Source of the DNA: Listeria rocourtiae FSL F6-920
GTDB taxonomy: Bacteria; Bacillota; Bacilli; Lactobacillales; Listeriaceae
DNA: 64,000 nt
Direction of reading: 5' to 3'
Assembly (NCBI RefSeq): GCF_000525975.1
Contig: NZ_AODK01000015.1
Coordinates: forward strand, 1-64,000
Shown here in pieces: positions 27,760 to 37,375 of the stretch (position 1 is its first letter; every line of letters begins with the position of its first letter). The translations under genes and the position numbers were made by a program. Below the pieces are notes generated by a model. It searched no databases and was not told the origin of the DNA. It worked only from the letters and a program-made list of their open reading frames with translations.

Positions 27760-28407
27760 ATGAAAGCATTTGTTTTTGATTTTGATGGGACGATGATTGA
27801 TACGGAAGCGGTTTGGTTTGATGAAACACAGAAGTATTTGCAGGAACATTATGGTATGAATTTGCCGATGGATGTGTATGAGAAAGTGGTGGGAAGCACG
27901 GATGAGCCACTTCTTCTCTACATGGCGGAGCAAACGAATGGAAAATTTGATGCGGCGGCTTTTCAGAAATACATAGATTTGCAAGTGCACAATGGCCGTG
28001 ACAAATTGGAGATGCGTGATGGGTTTATGCGTTTATTCAATTATGCGAAAGATAATGGCTACAAAATTGGCTTAGCAACGAGTTCAGCGCGTGCTTGGGT
28101 TGATCCGATTTTAGAGAAGTTTGGAATCTTAGAGGATTTTGAAACGATTCAGACGGCAGATGATGTGGAGGTTATTAAGCCAGATCCAGCGCTTTATCGT
28201 CAAGCAGTGGAAGCTCTTGGCGTGAAACCAGAAGAAGCGGTTGCTGTGGAGGATTCGCGAAATGGTTCTTTATCCGCGGTTGGTGCAGGATTACACGTAA
28301 TTGTTGTAAAAAATGAAGTGACAAAAGGTATTGTTTTCCCAGAAGGCACAAGCGTCTATGATTCATTTGAAGCTGTGGATTTGGATGCATTTTTAGCGGG
28401 TAAATAG
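27760..28407 (+). CDS. HAD phosphatase/beta-phosphoglucomutase-like (YhcW type)
   Basis: A 215-residue HAD subfamily IA hydrolase. Catalytic Asp7 and Asp9 are in FDFDGT, motif II is ATSSARAW, the motif III Lys is in VIKPDPALY, and motif IV is VEDSRNGSLSA. The helical cap lies at about residues 15-80. It is likely a small-molecule phosphatase or phosphomutase with unknown substrate. ATG 27760 is chosen because GGAGGAA is 5 bases before it, although the frame is open to 27658. The small hypothetical gene at 28427 follows with 19 bases between. Confidence 0.88.
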   Translation: MKAFVFDFDGTMIDTEAVWFDETQKYLQEHYGMNLPMDVYEKVVGSTDEPLLLYMAEQTNGKFDAAAFQKYIDLQVHNGRDKLEMRDGFMRLFNYAKDNGYKIGLATSSARAWVDPILEKFGILEDFETIQTADDVEVIKPDPALYRQAVEALGVKPEEAVAVEDSRNGSLSAVGAGLHVIVVKNEVTKGIVFPEGTSVYDSFEAVDLDAFLAGK

Positions 28408-28426
28408 AGTTAGAGGAGTGGTTGGA

Positions 28427-28732
28427 ATGATTGAAAATACGATAAAAGAAGTCGAGTTATTTGAACAAATGAAGCATGGTGAGCCGGTGCTTTTTGTAAC
28501 ATCAATTGGCTATATCATTGGTATTACGGATATTCCAGATGAAATTCCGCATAGTGTTGTGAAGTTGAAAGATGTGTACATTAACTGTGTTTCGGCATCA
28601 AGAGTGAACCGCTTTTCGAAAGGCTTGACGATTTCGGTGGATCAGATTATTGGATTTAATGCATTGACGGCGGAAGAGATGGATCGGATGGTTACGAATT
28701 GGCAGGTATCCATGGCTCCTACAATAGGCTAA
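28427..28732 (+). CDS. conserved hypothetical small protein
   Basis: A 101-residue soluble protein rich in beta-strand residues (EPVLFVTSIGYIIGITDIP, VVKLKDVYINCVSA). The alternation and size suggest a small beta-barrel of the SH3 or Sm type, but no family is recognised. The start is ATG 28427 with GAGGAGTGG upstream. It probably forms an operon with the HAD gene. The stop is followed by a hairpin terminator. Confidence 0.6.
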   Translation: MIENTIKEVELFEQMKHGEPVLFVTSIGYIIGITDIPDEIPHSVVKLKDVYINCVSASRVNRFSKGLTISVDQIIGFNALTAEEMDRMVTNWQVSMAPTIG

Positions 28733-28794
28733 GTGCTTTTCGGTGTAAGTGAGAGGACCTCATTCCTATCTTTAACAGCAAAAAGTATGATTTA

Positions 28795-28831
28795 GTAAAA
28801 AGACAAGACCATGACATCGCGTCATGGTCTT
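28795..28831. terminator. bidirectional hairpin terminator
   Basis: A perfect 11-bp stem AAGACCATGAC/GTCATGGTCTT has a 5-base loop. A T-rich tail on the minus strand marks the end of the aminotransferase gene; the convergent gene also ends here. Confidence 0.8.
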
Positions 28832-28839
28832 ATTAGTCA

Positions 28840-29979
28840 TTAGAATGTTAATTTTTCTAGTCGGTCAAAGGCTTCTTTTAATACGTCCAAGTTTTGTGTT
28901 GCTGCCAGACGGACATAGTTGTCTCCGGTGTCTCCGAATGCCAAGCCAGGTATTAAGAGGACTTGGGTTTCCTTTAGGACATATTCGCAGAACGGAACGG
29001 AGGTCATGCCAGAGCCGCTGATGTTGATAAAGGCGTATATTGTGCCTTTGACGGGGTGGATTGACAGGTAAGGTATCTCGGCAACGCGTTTTCCGACGTA
29101 TTCCAGCCGTTCTTGGAATGTTTTTGTGACAACGGGTATAAACTTCTCAGCGTTATTTAAAGCGTGTATGGCGGCTCTCTGAGATGGTGATGGGGCCGAG
29201 AACGTAATACCTTCATTGATTCCTTTTACGGCCTCGATAATGTAACTACCTGCAATCATATAACCAATGCGCCAACCAGTCATCGCAAAATTTTTCGAGA
29301 GACTACCGAGCGTGATAGTGTGCTCTGGTGCATATTTTGCCATCGGTGTGAATTTTTCGTAAAAACTAAAGCCATCGTAAACTTCATCGGATAGGATGTA
29401 AAAATCGTGTTTTTTTGCAATCTCAGCAATATCTTCAAAAATTTCTTTTGTGAAAACTGCACCTGTTGGGTTATTCGGTGAGTTTAGAATCAAGGCTTTT
29501 GTTTTATCGGTAATTGCGGCTTTTAAAATGTCTAGATTAATCGCAAAATCGTCTTTTTCATAGGTGGGAATAAAAATAGGTACGCCGCCAGCTGCTAAAA
29601 CTTGATCTTTGTAGGGCGTAAAATAGGGCTCATGGATAATGACTTCATCGCCCGCATCAATAATTGCTTGTAGCGCCAGATACATACCATGACATGCGCC
29701 TACTGTTGCACGGATTTCGCTTGTTGGAAATTGCAAATCATACGTGCGGTCGTAAAATTCAGAGATGGCTTTGAGTAGTTCGAGATCACCAGATGCTTCG
29801 GTATATTTGGTTTGACCGTTTTTCACGTCTTGGAAGGATGCTTCGATGATTTCTTGATCGGTAATCAGATCAGGATCGCCGATGGAAAAGTCGATTAGAT
29901 TAGGTGTTGTTTTCGCGATAGTCGTGATTTGAGAAAGAATATTGACAGGTGCTTGCTGGTATTTTTTCGCTAACTTCAT
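28840..29979 (-). CDS. class I/II PLP-dependent aminotransferase
   Basis: A 379-residue fold-type I aminotransferase (AspC/PatA-like). The PLP Schiff-base Lys229 is in SLSKNFAMTGWRIGY. NSPNNPTGAVF (about 166-176) and DEVYDGF (about 198-204) bind PLP and substrate, and the C-terminal arginine is in YVRLAA. The reaction is likely transamination between an amino acid and a 2-oxo acid; aspartate or aromatic acids are typical. The start is ATG 29979 after GGAGG. It lies beside an amino-acid ABC transporter on the same strand, separated by a terminator. Confidence 0.88.
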   Translation of the reverse strand: MKLAKKYQQAPVNILSQITTIAKTTPNLIDFSIGDPDLITDQEIIEASFQDVKNGQTKYTEASGDLELLKAISEFYDRTYDLQFPTSEIRATVGACHGMYLALQAIIDAGDEVIIHEPYFTPYKDQVLAAGGVPIFIPTYEKDDFAINLDILKAAITDKTKALILNSPNNPTGAVFTKEIFEDIAEIAKKHDFYILSDEVYDGFSFYEKFTPMAKYAPEHTITLGSLSKNFAMTGWRIGYMIAGSYIIEAVKGINEGITFSAPSPSQRAAIHALNNAEKFIPVVTKTFQERLEYVGKRVAEIPYLSIHPVKGTIYAFINISGSGMTSVPFCEYVLKETQVLLIPGLAFGDTGDNYVRLAATQNLDVLKEAFDRLEKLTF

Positions 29980-30004
29980 TTAAAAACCTCCATCATATGT
30001 AGAT

Positions 30005-30040
30005 AAAGAGGAATGCGTCTAAATCAGCATTCCTCTTTTT
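30005..30040. terminator. terminator after the amino-acid ABC operon
   Basis: A perfect 12-bp stem AAAGAGGAATGC/GCATTCCTCTTT with a 10-base loop and short T runs on both strands. Confidence 0.8.
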
Positions 30041-30046
30041 GATTTA

Positions 30047-30770
30047 TTATAACACTTTTCCGAGGAAACTTTGTGTTCTTTCGTTTTGTGGGTTTGTAAA
30101 AATTTGCTCAGGTGTGCCTTGTTCTTGGATATAACCGCCGTCCATGAAGATGACGCGATCGGCCACTTCTTTGGCAAAGCCCATTTCATGCGTGACAACG
30201 ACCATTGTCATACCTTCTTTGGCCAGACTCTGCATAACTTGTAATACTTCGCCGACCATTTCTGGATCAAGCGCAGATGTAGGTTCGTCAAAGAGCATCA
30301 CATCTGGATTCATAGCCAAAGCACGCGCAATAGCAACCCGTTGTTTTTGTCCACCGGATAGGGACGATGGATAACTGTTTGCTTTATCTGCAAGACCTAC
30401 TTTATCAAGTAAGGAGAGGGCGTGTTTTTTTTGCTTTTTCAGCCGTTTCACCTTTTACTTTTAGTGGTGCCAGAGTTAGATTTTCAAGCACTGTTTTATG
30501 GGGAAACAGGTTGAAGCTTTGGAACACCATACCCATCCGTTGACGCAATTCATTAATGTTGACGTTTTTATCAGTGAGGTTAGTGCCTTCAAATTGGATG
30601 ACGCCGCCAGTCGGTTGCTCAAGCAGATTAAGGCAGCGTAAGAAGGTACTTTTTCCTGATCCTGAGGGGCCGATGACAACGACCACCTCACCTTGTTCTA
30701 CCTCTATATCAATACCTTTTAAAACTTCTAATTTATCGAAATGCTTTTGTAGTTTGGTTACTTTAATCAC
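30047..30770 (-). CDS. polar amino-acid ABC transporter ATPase (frameshifted)
   Basis: A GlnQ/HisP-family ATPase of about 240 residues after repair. Walker A is GPSGSGKST (about 33-41), the Q-loop is [10 protein letters not shown], the signature is [16 protein letters not shown], Walker B is [14 protein letters not shown], and the switch His is in VVTHEMGFA. An 8-base run at 30425-30432 has one base too many; repair reads [16 protein letters not shown]. It overlaps the end of the permease gene by 8 bases and energises that fused binding protein-permease. Confidence 0.9.
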
Positions 30771-32231
30771 TTGTTCTCATTCTCCTTTCAGCAACGCCTA
30801 GCAGTCTGGATAGACCGAATGTTAGGATAAAGTAAATTACGGCCGCGACTGCGTATGGTAGCACGGCATTAAAGCTAGCTCCTGCAACGACTCCGGACAT
30901 AAACATCAACTCGGTGATACCAATAATGGATACAATGGATGATTCTTTAATCACGGTAATAAATTCATTGCCAAGTGCTGGTAAAATATTCTTGATTGCT
31001 TGTGGCAAAATAATATAGCGCATGCTTGCGACTTTCGTCATACCAAGACTACGTGCGGCTTCTTCTTGTCCCTTATCAACGGCCATAATTCCGGCACGAA
31101 TGATTTCTGCGACATAGGCGGCACTATTTAGTGACAGGGCGATACAGCCGGCTACAATTGCTGGTAAGTTGAGTCCGCCGAATACGGCTGTTGTTCCGAA
31201 ATAAACCAGGAAAATTTGAACGAGTAGTGGCGTTCCACGTACGAATTCAATGTAGCAGTTTGCTGGCCAGCGTAACCATCTTGTTTTAGCTAATTTCATT
31301 AGGGCAAGTAGCGCACCAAGAATAGAACCAAAAAGTACGCCAACAGCAGCGATTCCAATTGTATAAAGTGCTCCTTTAATGTAATAAGAACCATACTGTG
31401 TGAAGAAGTTACCATCTTTAAACATAGCTTTATTGGCTTCTTCTTGGTACTCTTTCAGTAAGTTCTTGTCCTTTATTTCTTGAAGAGAGGCATTGACACT
31501 TTTTTTGTAGCGAAGTCGTGCCTTTATTCATAGCGATTGCTGTTTGTTTCGTACCATTGACAAACTGTACATCAGATATCATCAAATCATCATATTGTGA
31601 AATATAAGCATCAGCAACCGGCCCCTCTAGTACAACGGCATCCAATTTCTTTTGCTGTAATTCAAGCATTAATGTGGTTACTTTCGATAATGATTTGACT
31701 TTCGCACCTGTGAGCTCATCTTGCGCAAGTGCTTCTTGCGTCGTTTGCTTTTGTGCTCCAACTGTTGCACCTTGAAAGTCGTTTGTTGTTTTAAATTTAT
31801 CTTCATCTGCTTTCCGAATCACGACTTTTTGTTGTACGGTCATGTAGGGATCGGAGAAATCTACTTCCTTTAGACGTTCGGGGGTTGGTGACATACCAGA
31901 GATGATCATGTCAATTTTGTTTGTTTTTAAAGCAGGGAGGAGACTGTCGAAATCCATTTCTTTAATATCTAGTGTAACTCCCATATCTTTCGCAATTTTT
32001 TTTAGCGATACTAATGTCAAATCCAACAATTGTGTCCTTACCTTTTATCGTTTTATGGAATTCATATGGCGGATAATCAGCAGATAAACCAACCACCAAG
32101 CGGCCAGTTTTTTGAATATCGGCCAATGATGTGTCTTTTTCTACTGCTAAAACGGGAGAAAAGCTAGCAAATACCATCATTAGTATAAATAATATAGCGG
32201 TTAACTTGAGATAAAACTTCCCTTTAATCAT
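30763..32231 (-). CDS. arpJ: amino-acid ABC transporter, fused substrate-binding protein and permease (ArpJ-like; two frameshifts)
   Basis: Repaired reading gives one polypeptide of about 488 residues. A signal peptide (about 1-29, ending near SPVLA) leads a type 3 solute-binding domain (about 33-265, VVGLSADYPPYEF and GFDISIAKKIA), then a GlnP/HisM permease (about 285-488) with the EAA loop EEAARSLGMTK. Runs at 31996-32003 (8) and 31500-31506 (7) each hold one extra base. After repair the binding domain runs through ANKAMFKDGNF straight into the permease without a stop. The fusion matches Listeria ArpJ and lactococcal GlnP. The substrate is probably a polar amino acid. Confidence 0.88.
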
Positions 32232-32479
32232 GAGTACACTCCTTTATCATGTATATCATCTTGATAGTTTATGCATTTATATGAATAACTATTAAAGATG
32301 AACATATAATTTATAACTTCTTTCGATGGATATAATAATACATGTTTTTGAGTAATTATGCAATAGAATTTTTAATAAAAACATGTAGATGATTTTCGTT
32401 TGGCTAGAACACTAGTGTCATGTTATATTGAAAGCAAGTTATAGATACGATAGATTAAAAATAGGAAAGAAGGATAAAT

Positions 32480-32926
32480 ATGGGAAAAGAATTCGAGCTG
32501 GTGATGCAGGAAATGGAGTTTCCAAATGATTCTAGAGGAGTTTTTGATGGAACTCTTTTGTGTTTGGAGTTTTTTGTTGCTAAAAATAAGGTGGCTTATG
32601 ATGCGGAGTCTGGAGAGCCAATGTTGCGCAGAGAAGATCGGCGTCTTGTAAATAGCTTGATTCAGGGAGAGTTTAAGGTGTTTGAGCAGAGAATGGAAGA
32701 GGAACAGAATATTAGGCCGTTACATCATTTGGATGCGCTTTTTAAGGCTTTGGAAGCAGGGTTGATTCATTTGTTTTCGCCGGAACAAGAGATTGAATTT
32801 GCCAATGTGGGGATTGAGGGCTTTATTCAGGTGTATAATGATCCAGATGTGCAGTCGAAACATGCCGATGCGATACTTGCAAAGATGTTGGGGAGCTTGG
32901 ATGGAGAAATGGACGAGGAATATTGA
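32480..32926 (+). CDS. conserved hypothetical acidic protein
   Basis: A 148-residue soluble, mostly helical, acidic protein ending GEMDEEY. It starts at ATG 32480 after AAGAAGGAT. No recognised domain or motif is seen. An 18-bp perfect terminator stem follows at once. The divergent neighbour is the ArpJ-like transporter gene, and there is no functional clue from context. Confidence 0.6.
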   Translation: MGKEFELVMQEMEFPNDSRGVFDGTLLCLEFFVAKNKVAYDAESGEPMLRREDRRLVNSLIQGEFKVFEQRMEEEQNIRPLHHLDALFKALEAGLIHLFSPEQEIEFANVGIEGFIQVYNDPDVQSKHADAILAKMLGSLDGEMDEEY

Positions 32927-32938
32927 TAGATGAGATAG

Positions 32939-32984
32939 AAAATGCGGATGCAACCATTCTTTTAGCTGGTTGCATCCGCATTTT
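32939..32984. terminator. bidirectional terminator with an 18-bp perfect stem
   Basis: AAAATGCGGATGCAACCA pairs exactly with the sequence at 32967-32984 around a 10-base loop, between convergent genes. Confidence 0.88.
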
Positions 32985-32985
32985 C

Positions 32986-33504
32986 TTAGAATTCTTCTTT
33001 TATAAGGCGCACAATGAAGGAAGTAAGTAAAAAGAAGGCGGGAGGTAGATAATCATTTTCTTGGTATTCGATAGATACAGCACTCCCTGATAAGGAACGG
33101 TCGATGATGATATGGCATGTGTCGGTATGATCAACCAAGACTTTGATGAACCCTTTTGGTTCGGGCTGGATAATATCTATACGGTGGTCTTCTTTTAAAC
33201 CGCGAATATGCAAACTATGGTCACTACCGGCGATTTCCTTAAGCGAGATATCAAAATTTGGTTCAATATTGTGGTACACAACGGAAGATCCGTCTTCTCC
33301 GAGCCATCCAATTTCGATTGTTAGTGTTGCCGATTCTTGTTTTGTTTCATCGATGGAATAGCTGTACAGTGGTTGGTTGTTTTGAAAAGAGATGCGTGAT
33401 GAAATTTTTTCGATGGTTCCGATAATCTCTTCATTTTCATTTTTAACTTCGATTGGGTTGCCTTTTCTTAGGACGAGTGGTTTTTGGAAGTGAAAGCTCG
33501 GCAT
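32986..33504 (-). CDS. hypothetical beta-rich protein, possibly tubby/LURP-like
   Basis: A 172-residue protein with repeating beta-strand pattern and a hydrophobic C-terminal helix (AFFLLTSFIVRLIKEEF). PIEVKNENEEIIGTIEK near the N-terminus and VSIEYQENDYLPPAFFLLTSF at the end recall bacterial tubby-C/LURP-one domains, but this is only an impression. Two ATGs are available; ATG 33504 is preferred because GGAG overlaps the ATG at 33516. A membrane-proximal lipid-binding role would be guesswork. Confidence 0.55.
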   Translation of the reverse strand: MPSFHFQKPLVLRKGNPIEVKNENEEIIGTIEKISSRISFQNNQPLYSYSIDETKQESATLTIEIGWLGEDGSSVVYHNIEPNFDISLKEIAGSDHSLHIRGLKEDHRIDIIQPEPKGFIKVLVDHTDTCHIIIDRSLSGSAVSIEYQENDYLPPAFFLLTSFIVRLIKEEF

Positions 33505-33602
33505 AATATTATTCATCTCCTGACGTAGTATACAATTTTTAAGTCAATTATTTTTAACAGTCTTACATTAAAACTATTCCCTTTATTTAATAGAGAAAAC
33601 AT

Positions 33603-33637
33603 AAAAAAACCCGCTTCTACTTGAGAAACGAGTTTTG
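33603..33637 (-). terminator. terminator after the phosphate permease gene
   Basis: On the minus strand a 12-bp stem (AAACTCGTTTCT/AGAAGCGGGTTT with two wobble pairs) and 5-base loop is followed by seven T's. Confidence 0.8.
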
Positions 33638-33641
33638 AGAA

Positions 33642-34643
33642 TTAAGCAAGTATTAATTTTAGTAGGAAGTAGACGGCTGCAGCTAGTGCGGCTGAGATTG
33701 GTAGCGTGATAATCCATGTGGTAATCATGCGTTGTGCTGTATCCCATTTCACGCCTTTCACACGATGAGCTGTTCCAACACCTAAGATGGAGGAGCTGAT
33801 AACGTGTGTTGTACTTACTGGTAAATGAATGAAAGTAGCCCCAAAGATGATGAATACGGAACTTAAATCTGCCGCTACACCGCTCACTGGTTTAATTTTC
33901 ATGATTTTACCGCCGACTGTTTTGATGATTTTCCAACCACCAATCGATGTACCAACAGCCATCGCAATCGCACAGGATACTTGAACCCAAAGTTGAACGT
34001 CATCGGTATGTTGGAATCCATTGGCGATTAGGGCAAGCGTGATGATACCCATTGATTTTTGAGCGTCATTTGTACCGTGTGTGTATGATTGGAGTGCTGC
34101 TGTTCCGACTTGAATGTAGCGGAAACGACGGTTTGTTGATGTTAGATTTAAATTTTTCAGGAACACTTTGAATAGACTATAAAGTAGGAAACCAACCCCG
34201 AATGCGATGAATGGAGACGCGATAAGGCCAATGATAATTGTTAAAAAGCCTTTATATTCGAGTGCGCCAAATCCCGCTGCGGCAATAGCACCACCCGCGA
34301 TAGAGCCAATCAAAGCATGGGAGGAACTACTCGGGATACCGAAGTACCAGGTGACTAAGTTCCAGGTTATTGCTGATATAAGTGCTGCAAGAATAACAAG
34401 GTCGCCATGTGGTAAGGAGAATGGATCAACAATGTCTTTTGTAATTGTTTTGGCAACTCCTGTGAAGGAAATCGCACCGACAAAGTTCATCACCGCAGCT
34501 AATATAATTGCATGTTTTGGTTTTAATGCTTTCGTTGAGACACTGGTTGCAATCGCATTGGCTGTGTCATGAAATCCGTTGATAAGGTCAAAAGCTAGCG
34601 CTGCAATAACAATGACAACCGTTATAAATAACATACCTTCCAT
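33642..34643 (-). CDS. PiT-family inorganic phosphate transporter
   Basis: A 333-residue PHO4/PiT permease with about ten helices. The two family repeats are visible: DLINGFHDTANAIATSV near residue 20 and TNDAQKSMGIITLAL around residue 190, each with the N-D motif for phosphate and cation. It imports phosphate as a metal-phosphate or with H+/Na+. The start is ATG 34643 after AGGGGTCGG. The DUF47 gene lies 12 bases upstream on the same strand, the usual pair (B. subtilis Pit-YkaA). Confidence 0.9.
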   Translation of the reverse strand: MEGMLFITVVIVIAALAFDLINGFHDTANAIATSVSTKALKPKHAIILAAVMNFVGAISFTGVAKTITKDIVDPFSLPHGDLVILAALISAITWNLVTWYFGIPSSSSHALIGSIAGGAIAAAGFGALEYKGFLTIIIGLIASPFIAFGVGFLLYSLFKVFLKNLNLTSTNRRFRYIQVGTAALQSYTHGTNDAQKSMGIITLALIANGFQHTDDVQLWVQVSCAIAMAVGTSIGGWKIIKTVGGKIMKIKPVSGVAADLSSVFIIFGATFIHLPVSTTHVISSSILGVGTAHRVKGVKWDTAQRMITTWIITLPISAALAAAVYFLLKLILA

Positions 34644-34655
34644 TTAGCCGACCCC

Positions 34656-35277
34656 TTACGCGTTTTTCATAACAATTGATTCAAGCGTATTGGCTACACT
34701 TTGACAACTGTCTGCGATTTCTTCAAAATTCTCATACACTTCTTTCATCCGGATTAGGCGGATTGGGTTTTCTTCGTTTTGGAACAATTGAATGAGAGAT
34801 TCACGATATACTTCATCACAAATGGATTCGTAGTTTTTTTATTTTAATAGCTAGTGTGCGTACGTCTTTTAATTTCTTATCGAAAACGAGATCTACTGCT
34901 TTTTCAATTTCAACAGTACTTGCTTCAATTGCATCGATGAATTTTTGCATGTAATCGTCAAATCGTTTGATATGACAGATTTCGAATGTGAAGGCAATCT
35001 GTTCAAAGCCATCCATTACGTCATCTAATCGGTTTGTTAATTCTAACATGTCTTCGCGCTCGATTGGTGTAATGAAAGCATCGTTTAGTTCTAAAATCAT
35101 TTTGTGAACTAGTGAATCACCGTGCGTTTCATATTCCTTCATCTTCTCCGAAAAAGTATGTAAGTCTTCCCCAGTTTCGATGTTGTAAGAAGCGAAGTAA
35201 TTGGCGCCCTCACGTAGATTTACTGCCATGTCATGTAATAATGATGCAAAACGGTCCTTTTTGTTTTTAAAAGCCAT
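34656..35277 (-). CDS. DUF47/PhoU-like partner of the phosphate transporter (frameshifted)
   Basis: A helical DUF47 (YkaA/TIGR00153) protein of about 206 residues after repair, distantly PhoU-like. It begins AFKNKKDRFASLLHDMAVN and shows the acidic metal-site helices YETHGDSLVHKM and EREDMLELTNRLDDVMD. A 7-base run at 34834-34840 carries one extra base; repair continues IKIKNYESICDEVYRESL to a stop at 34656. The family is thought to modulate the neighbouring PiT transporter. The start is ATG 35277 after GGGGG. Confidence 0.88.
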
Positions 35278-35746
35278 TTTTTAATTCCCCCGATCTTTTT
35301 TGTGTGATTTTTCCCAGTATAATAGGGCTCACTTTTCGCTGATGTATCGTGAGCGGATGTTTACAAAAAATATACGTAAAAAAATCATTACAAGGATAGA
35401 AATTTACTACATATTCATACTAACATAGGATGGAGTCAATAGGTATCTTTTTTTTGAGTATAAATAGGCAAAATCTAGTTGAAATCGGTTACAATTGCTA
35501 TTTGGTGGGTTTTCAAGGTGACCGGGTATTTGTTAATTTATTTGGTGTGGTTGGCTGATTTTTGTTTAGGAAGAGGGCGAATGTTTTTAGGAAGAAAATG
35601 CTGCAGTTTTTTCACCTAGTTATGTAAGAATGAAAGTTGCATTTTGATGGATAAGGTGAGCGGTTTTCTGTATACTGAATTTTAAGTATTAATGAAAGAA
35701 AAGGTGGAAAGTATCGATTAAACTATAAATGCAGGAGGTTTTATCA
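35278..35746. other. 470-base intergenic region between divergent DUF47 and AKR genes
   Basis: No coding region is supported. It contains a perfect cre match at 35480-35493 and, nearer the AKR gene, a TATACT at 35671-35676 that could be a -10, with TTGATG 21 bases upstream. No riboswitch-like structure was recognised. Confidence 0.5.
35479..35494. promoter_or_regulatory. cre site (CcpA) upstream of the AKR and DUF47-PiT genes
   Basis: TTGAAATCGGTTACAA matches WTGNAANCGNWNNCAW at every defined position. It is 200 bases upstream of the DUF47 start and 250 upstream of the AKR start, so the regulated direction is unclear. Confidence 0.5.
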
Positions 35747-36616
35747 ATGGTCAATTCCTTTCAATCACGTTATCGCTTAAACAATGGTGTGATGATTCCT
35801 TATCTTGGTATGGGCGTTTTTCAAGTAACAGATCAGCAACATGTGGCTGGTGCGATTGAAAAAGCGCTTGAATTCGGTTACCGGTCGTTTGATACAGGAG
35901 CTGTTTATAACAATGAAAAATTGGTTGGACAAGCTATCGGTCATAGTGATGTACCGCGTGACGAGTTATTTATTAGTTCGAAAATTTGGAATGGGGATCA
36001 AGGCTATGATAAGGTTCTAACTGCTTTTGAGCATACATTAGCAAATCTGGGTGTAGATTATTTAGATATGTATTTGATTCATTGGCCATTGGCGGAGATG
36101 TATACAAAGACGTGGCGGGCGATGGAGCGTTTATATGAGGAAAAAATGGTACGCGCGATTGGTGTGGCCAATTTTAAAGAGCATCATTTGGCGAATCTGG
36201 CTGTGAAGGCGAATGTGAAACCGGCGATTAATCAAGTAGAAACGCATCCGCTATTGCCACAAAATGAGTTGCGAACTTATTTAGCGGAGCAGGACATTGC
36301 TCATGGAGCTTGGTCACCGCTCGCGAAAGGTGCGTTATTTCAAAACCCAGTGATTGGGGAAATTGCGCGAAAGCACGATGTTCACGTGGATCAGGTGATT
36401 TTACGGTGGCATATGGAACGAGAAACGATTACGATGTCACGATCTATCAGTGCAAAGCGGACACTTGAGAATACGCAATTGTTTAATTTTCGTTTGGATG
36501 CGGATGATATGAAGCGGATTGGGCAATTGGAGAGTGGGAAACGTGTGGGGCCAGACCCAGATGATATGGATTTCATGATAGCCAGTATGGAGAAAGAACG
36601 CGCGATGTTTTCTTAG
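35747..36616 (+). CDS. aldo/keto reductase
   Basis: A 289-residue NADPH-dependent AKR. The catalytic tetrad is visible: Asp49 and Tyr54 in DTGAVY, Lys79 in SSKIW and His112 in LIHWP. NADPH-binding SISAKRTLENTQLF lies near residue 228. It reduces small carbonyls such as methylglyoxal or 2,5-diketogluconate; the substrate is unknown. ATG 35747 is chosen because AGGAGG is 8 bases before it; the upstream in-frame ATG 35729 overlaps that site. Confidence 0.9.
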   Translation: MVNSFQSRYRLNNGVMIPYLGMGVFQVTDQQHVAGAIEKALEFGYRSFDTGAVYNNEKLVGQAIGHSDVPRDELFISSKIWNGDQGYDKVLTAFEHTLANLGVDYLDMYLIHWPLAEMYTKTWRAMERLYEEKMVRAIGVANFKEHHLANLAVKANVKPAINQVETHPLLPQNELRTYLAEQDIAHGAWSPLAKGALFQNPVIGEIARKHDVHVDQVILRWHMERETITMSRSISAKRTLENTQLFNFRLDADDMKRIGQLESGKRVGPDPDDMDFMIASMEKERAMFS

Positions 36617-36702
36617 ACAAAATTGCTGGATAGGTGGAGTGATCAGAGCACTTAGGTACTGATATTCTTGGCTTAGATTAAACTGTTGAGAGAGGGAGTC
36701 AA

Positions 36703-37362
36703 ATGGATAATTACACGAAGCAGTTGGTTTTATATATGAGAGAACATGCGAATTCTGAGCAGAAACAGGCAATGGAGCAATATATGCGAAATCAGTTTGT
36801 TTTTCTTGGCTTACGAAGTCCTAAGCGACGCGTGCTTTATCGGAATTTTATAGCGGAGTGTGGGAAGCCACAGGATACAATTTCCGTGGCAAAGAAATTG
36901 TATGAGCAGGAGGAACGGGAATTTTGTTATATCGCAATTGATATTTTGACGAAAAGTGTGAAGAAACAATCGATGGATGTGATTGATTTTTATGAGCAGT
37001 TGATTCAAACGGAGCCTTGGTGGGATACGGTGGATTTATTAGCAAGTACGCTTGTTGGTGGTCATTTTGCTGTGTACCCAGAGTTGATTTCTACGTATAA
37101 TGCGAAATGGATTGATGGTAACGATATTTGGTTGGCTCGCACGGCGATTTTGTTTCAATTGAAGTATAAGGAAAAAACAGATGCGATGTTACTATTTACG
37201 AATTGTGAAAAATGGCTGGGTTCAGAGGAGTTTTTCATTCAAAAGGCAATTGGTTGGGCGTTGCGTCAATATGCTAAATTTGATTCAGAAGCGGTGATTG
37301 ATTTTGTAGAGACACATGATTTGGCGCCGCTGAGTCGAAGAGAGGCGCTGAAGCATTTATAG
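36703..37362 (+). CDS. DNA alkylation repair protein, AlkD-like
   Basis: A 219-residue all-helical HEAT-like protein of the AlkD/AlkC superfamily. The family block FLGLRSPKRR is at about residues 33-42, with later PWWDTVDLLAS and the ending SRREALKHL; the tryptophan and aspartate of the DNA-binding cleft are kept. AlkD excises 3-methyladenine and 7-methylguanine. The start is ATG 36703 after GAGGGAG. The VOC gene begins 13 bases later, so both are likely co-transcribed. Confidence 0.88.
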   Translation: MDNYTKQLVLYMREHANSEQKQAMEQYMRNQFVFLGLRSPKRRVLYRNFIAECGKPQDTISVAKKLYEQEEREFCYIAIDILTKSVKKQSMDVIDFYEQLIQTEPWWDTVDLLASTLVGGHFAVYPELISTYNAKWIDGNDIWLARTAILFQLKYKEKTDAMLLFTNCEKWLGSEEFFIQKAIGWALRQYAKFDSEAVIDFVETHDLAPLSRREALKHL

Positions 37363-37375
37363 GGGGAGAGAGTAT

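Noticed and set aside
27567-27760. Purine riboswitch upstream of the permease gene
   Set aside because: The conserved purine aptamer core sequences are absent; the region instead fits paired PurBoxes.
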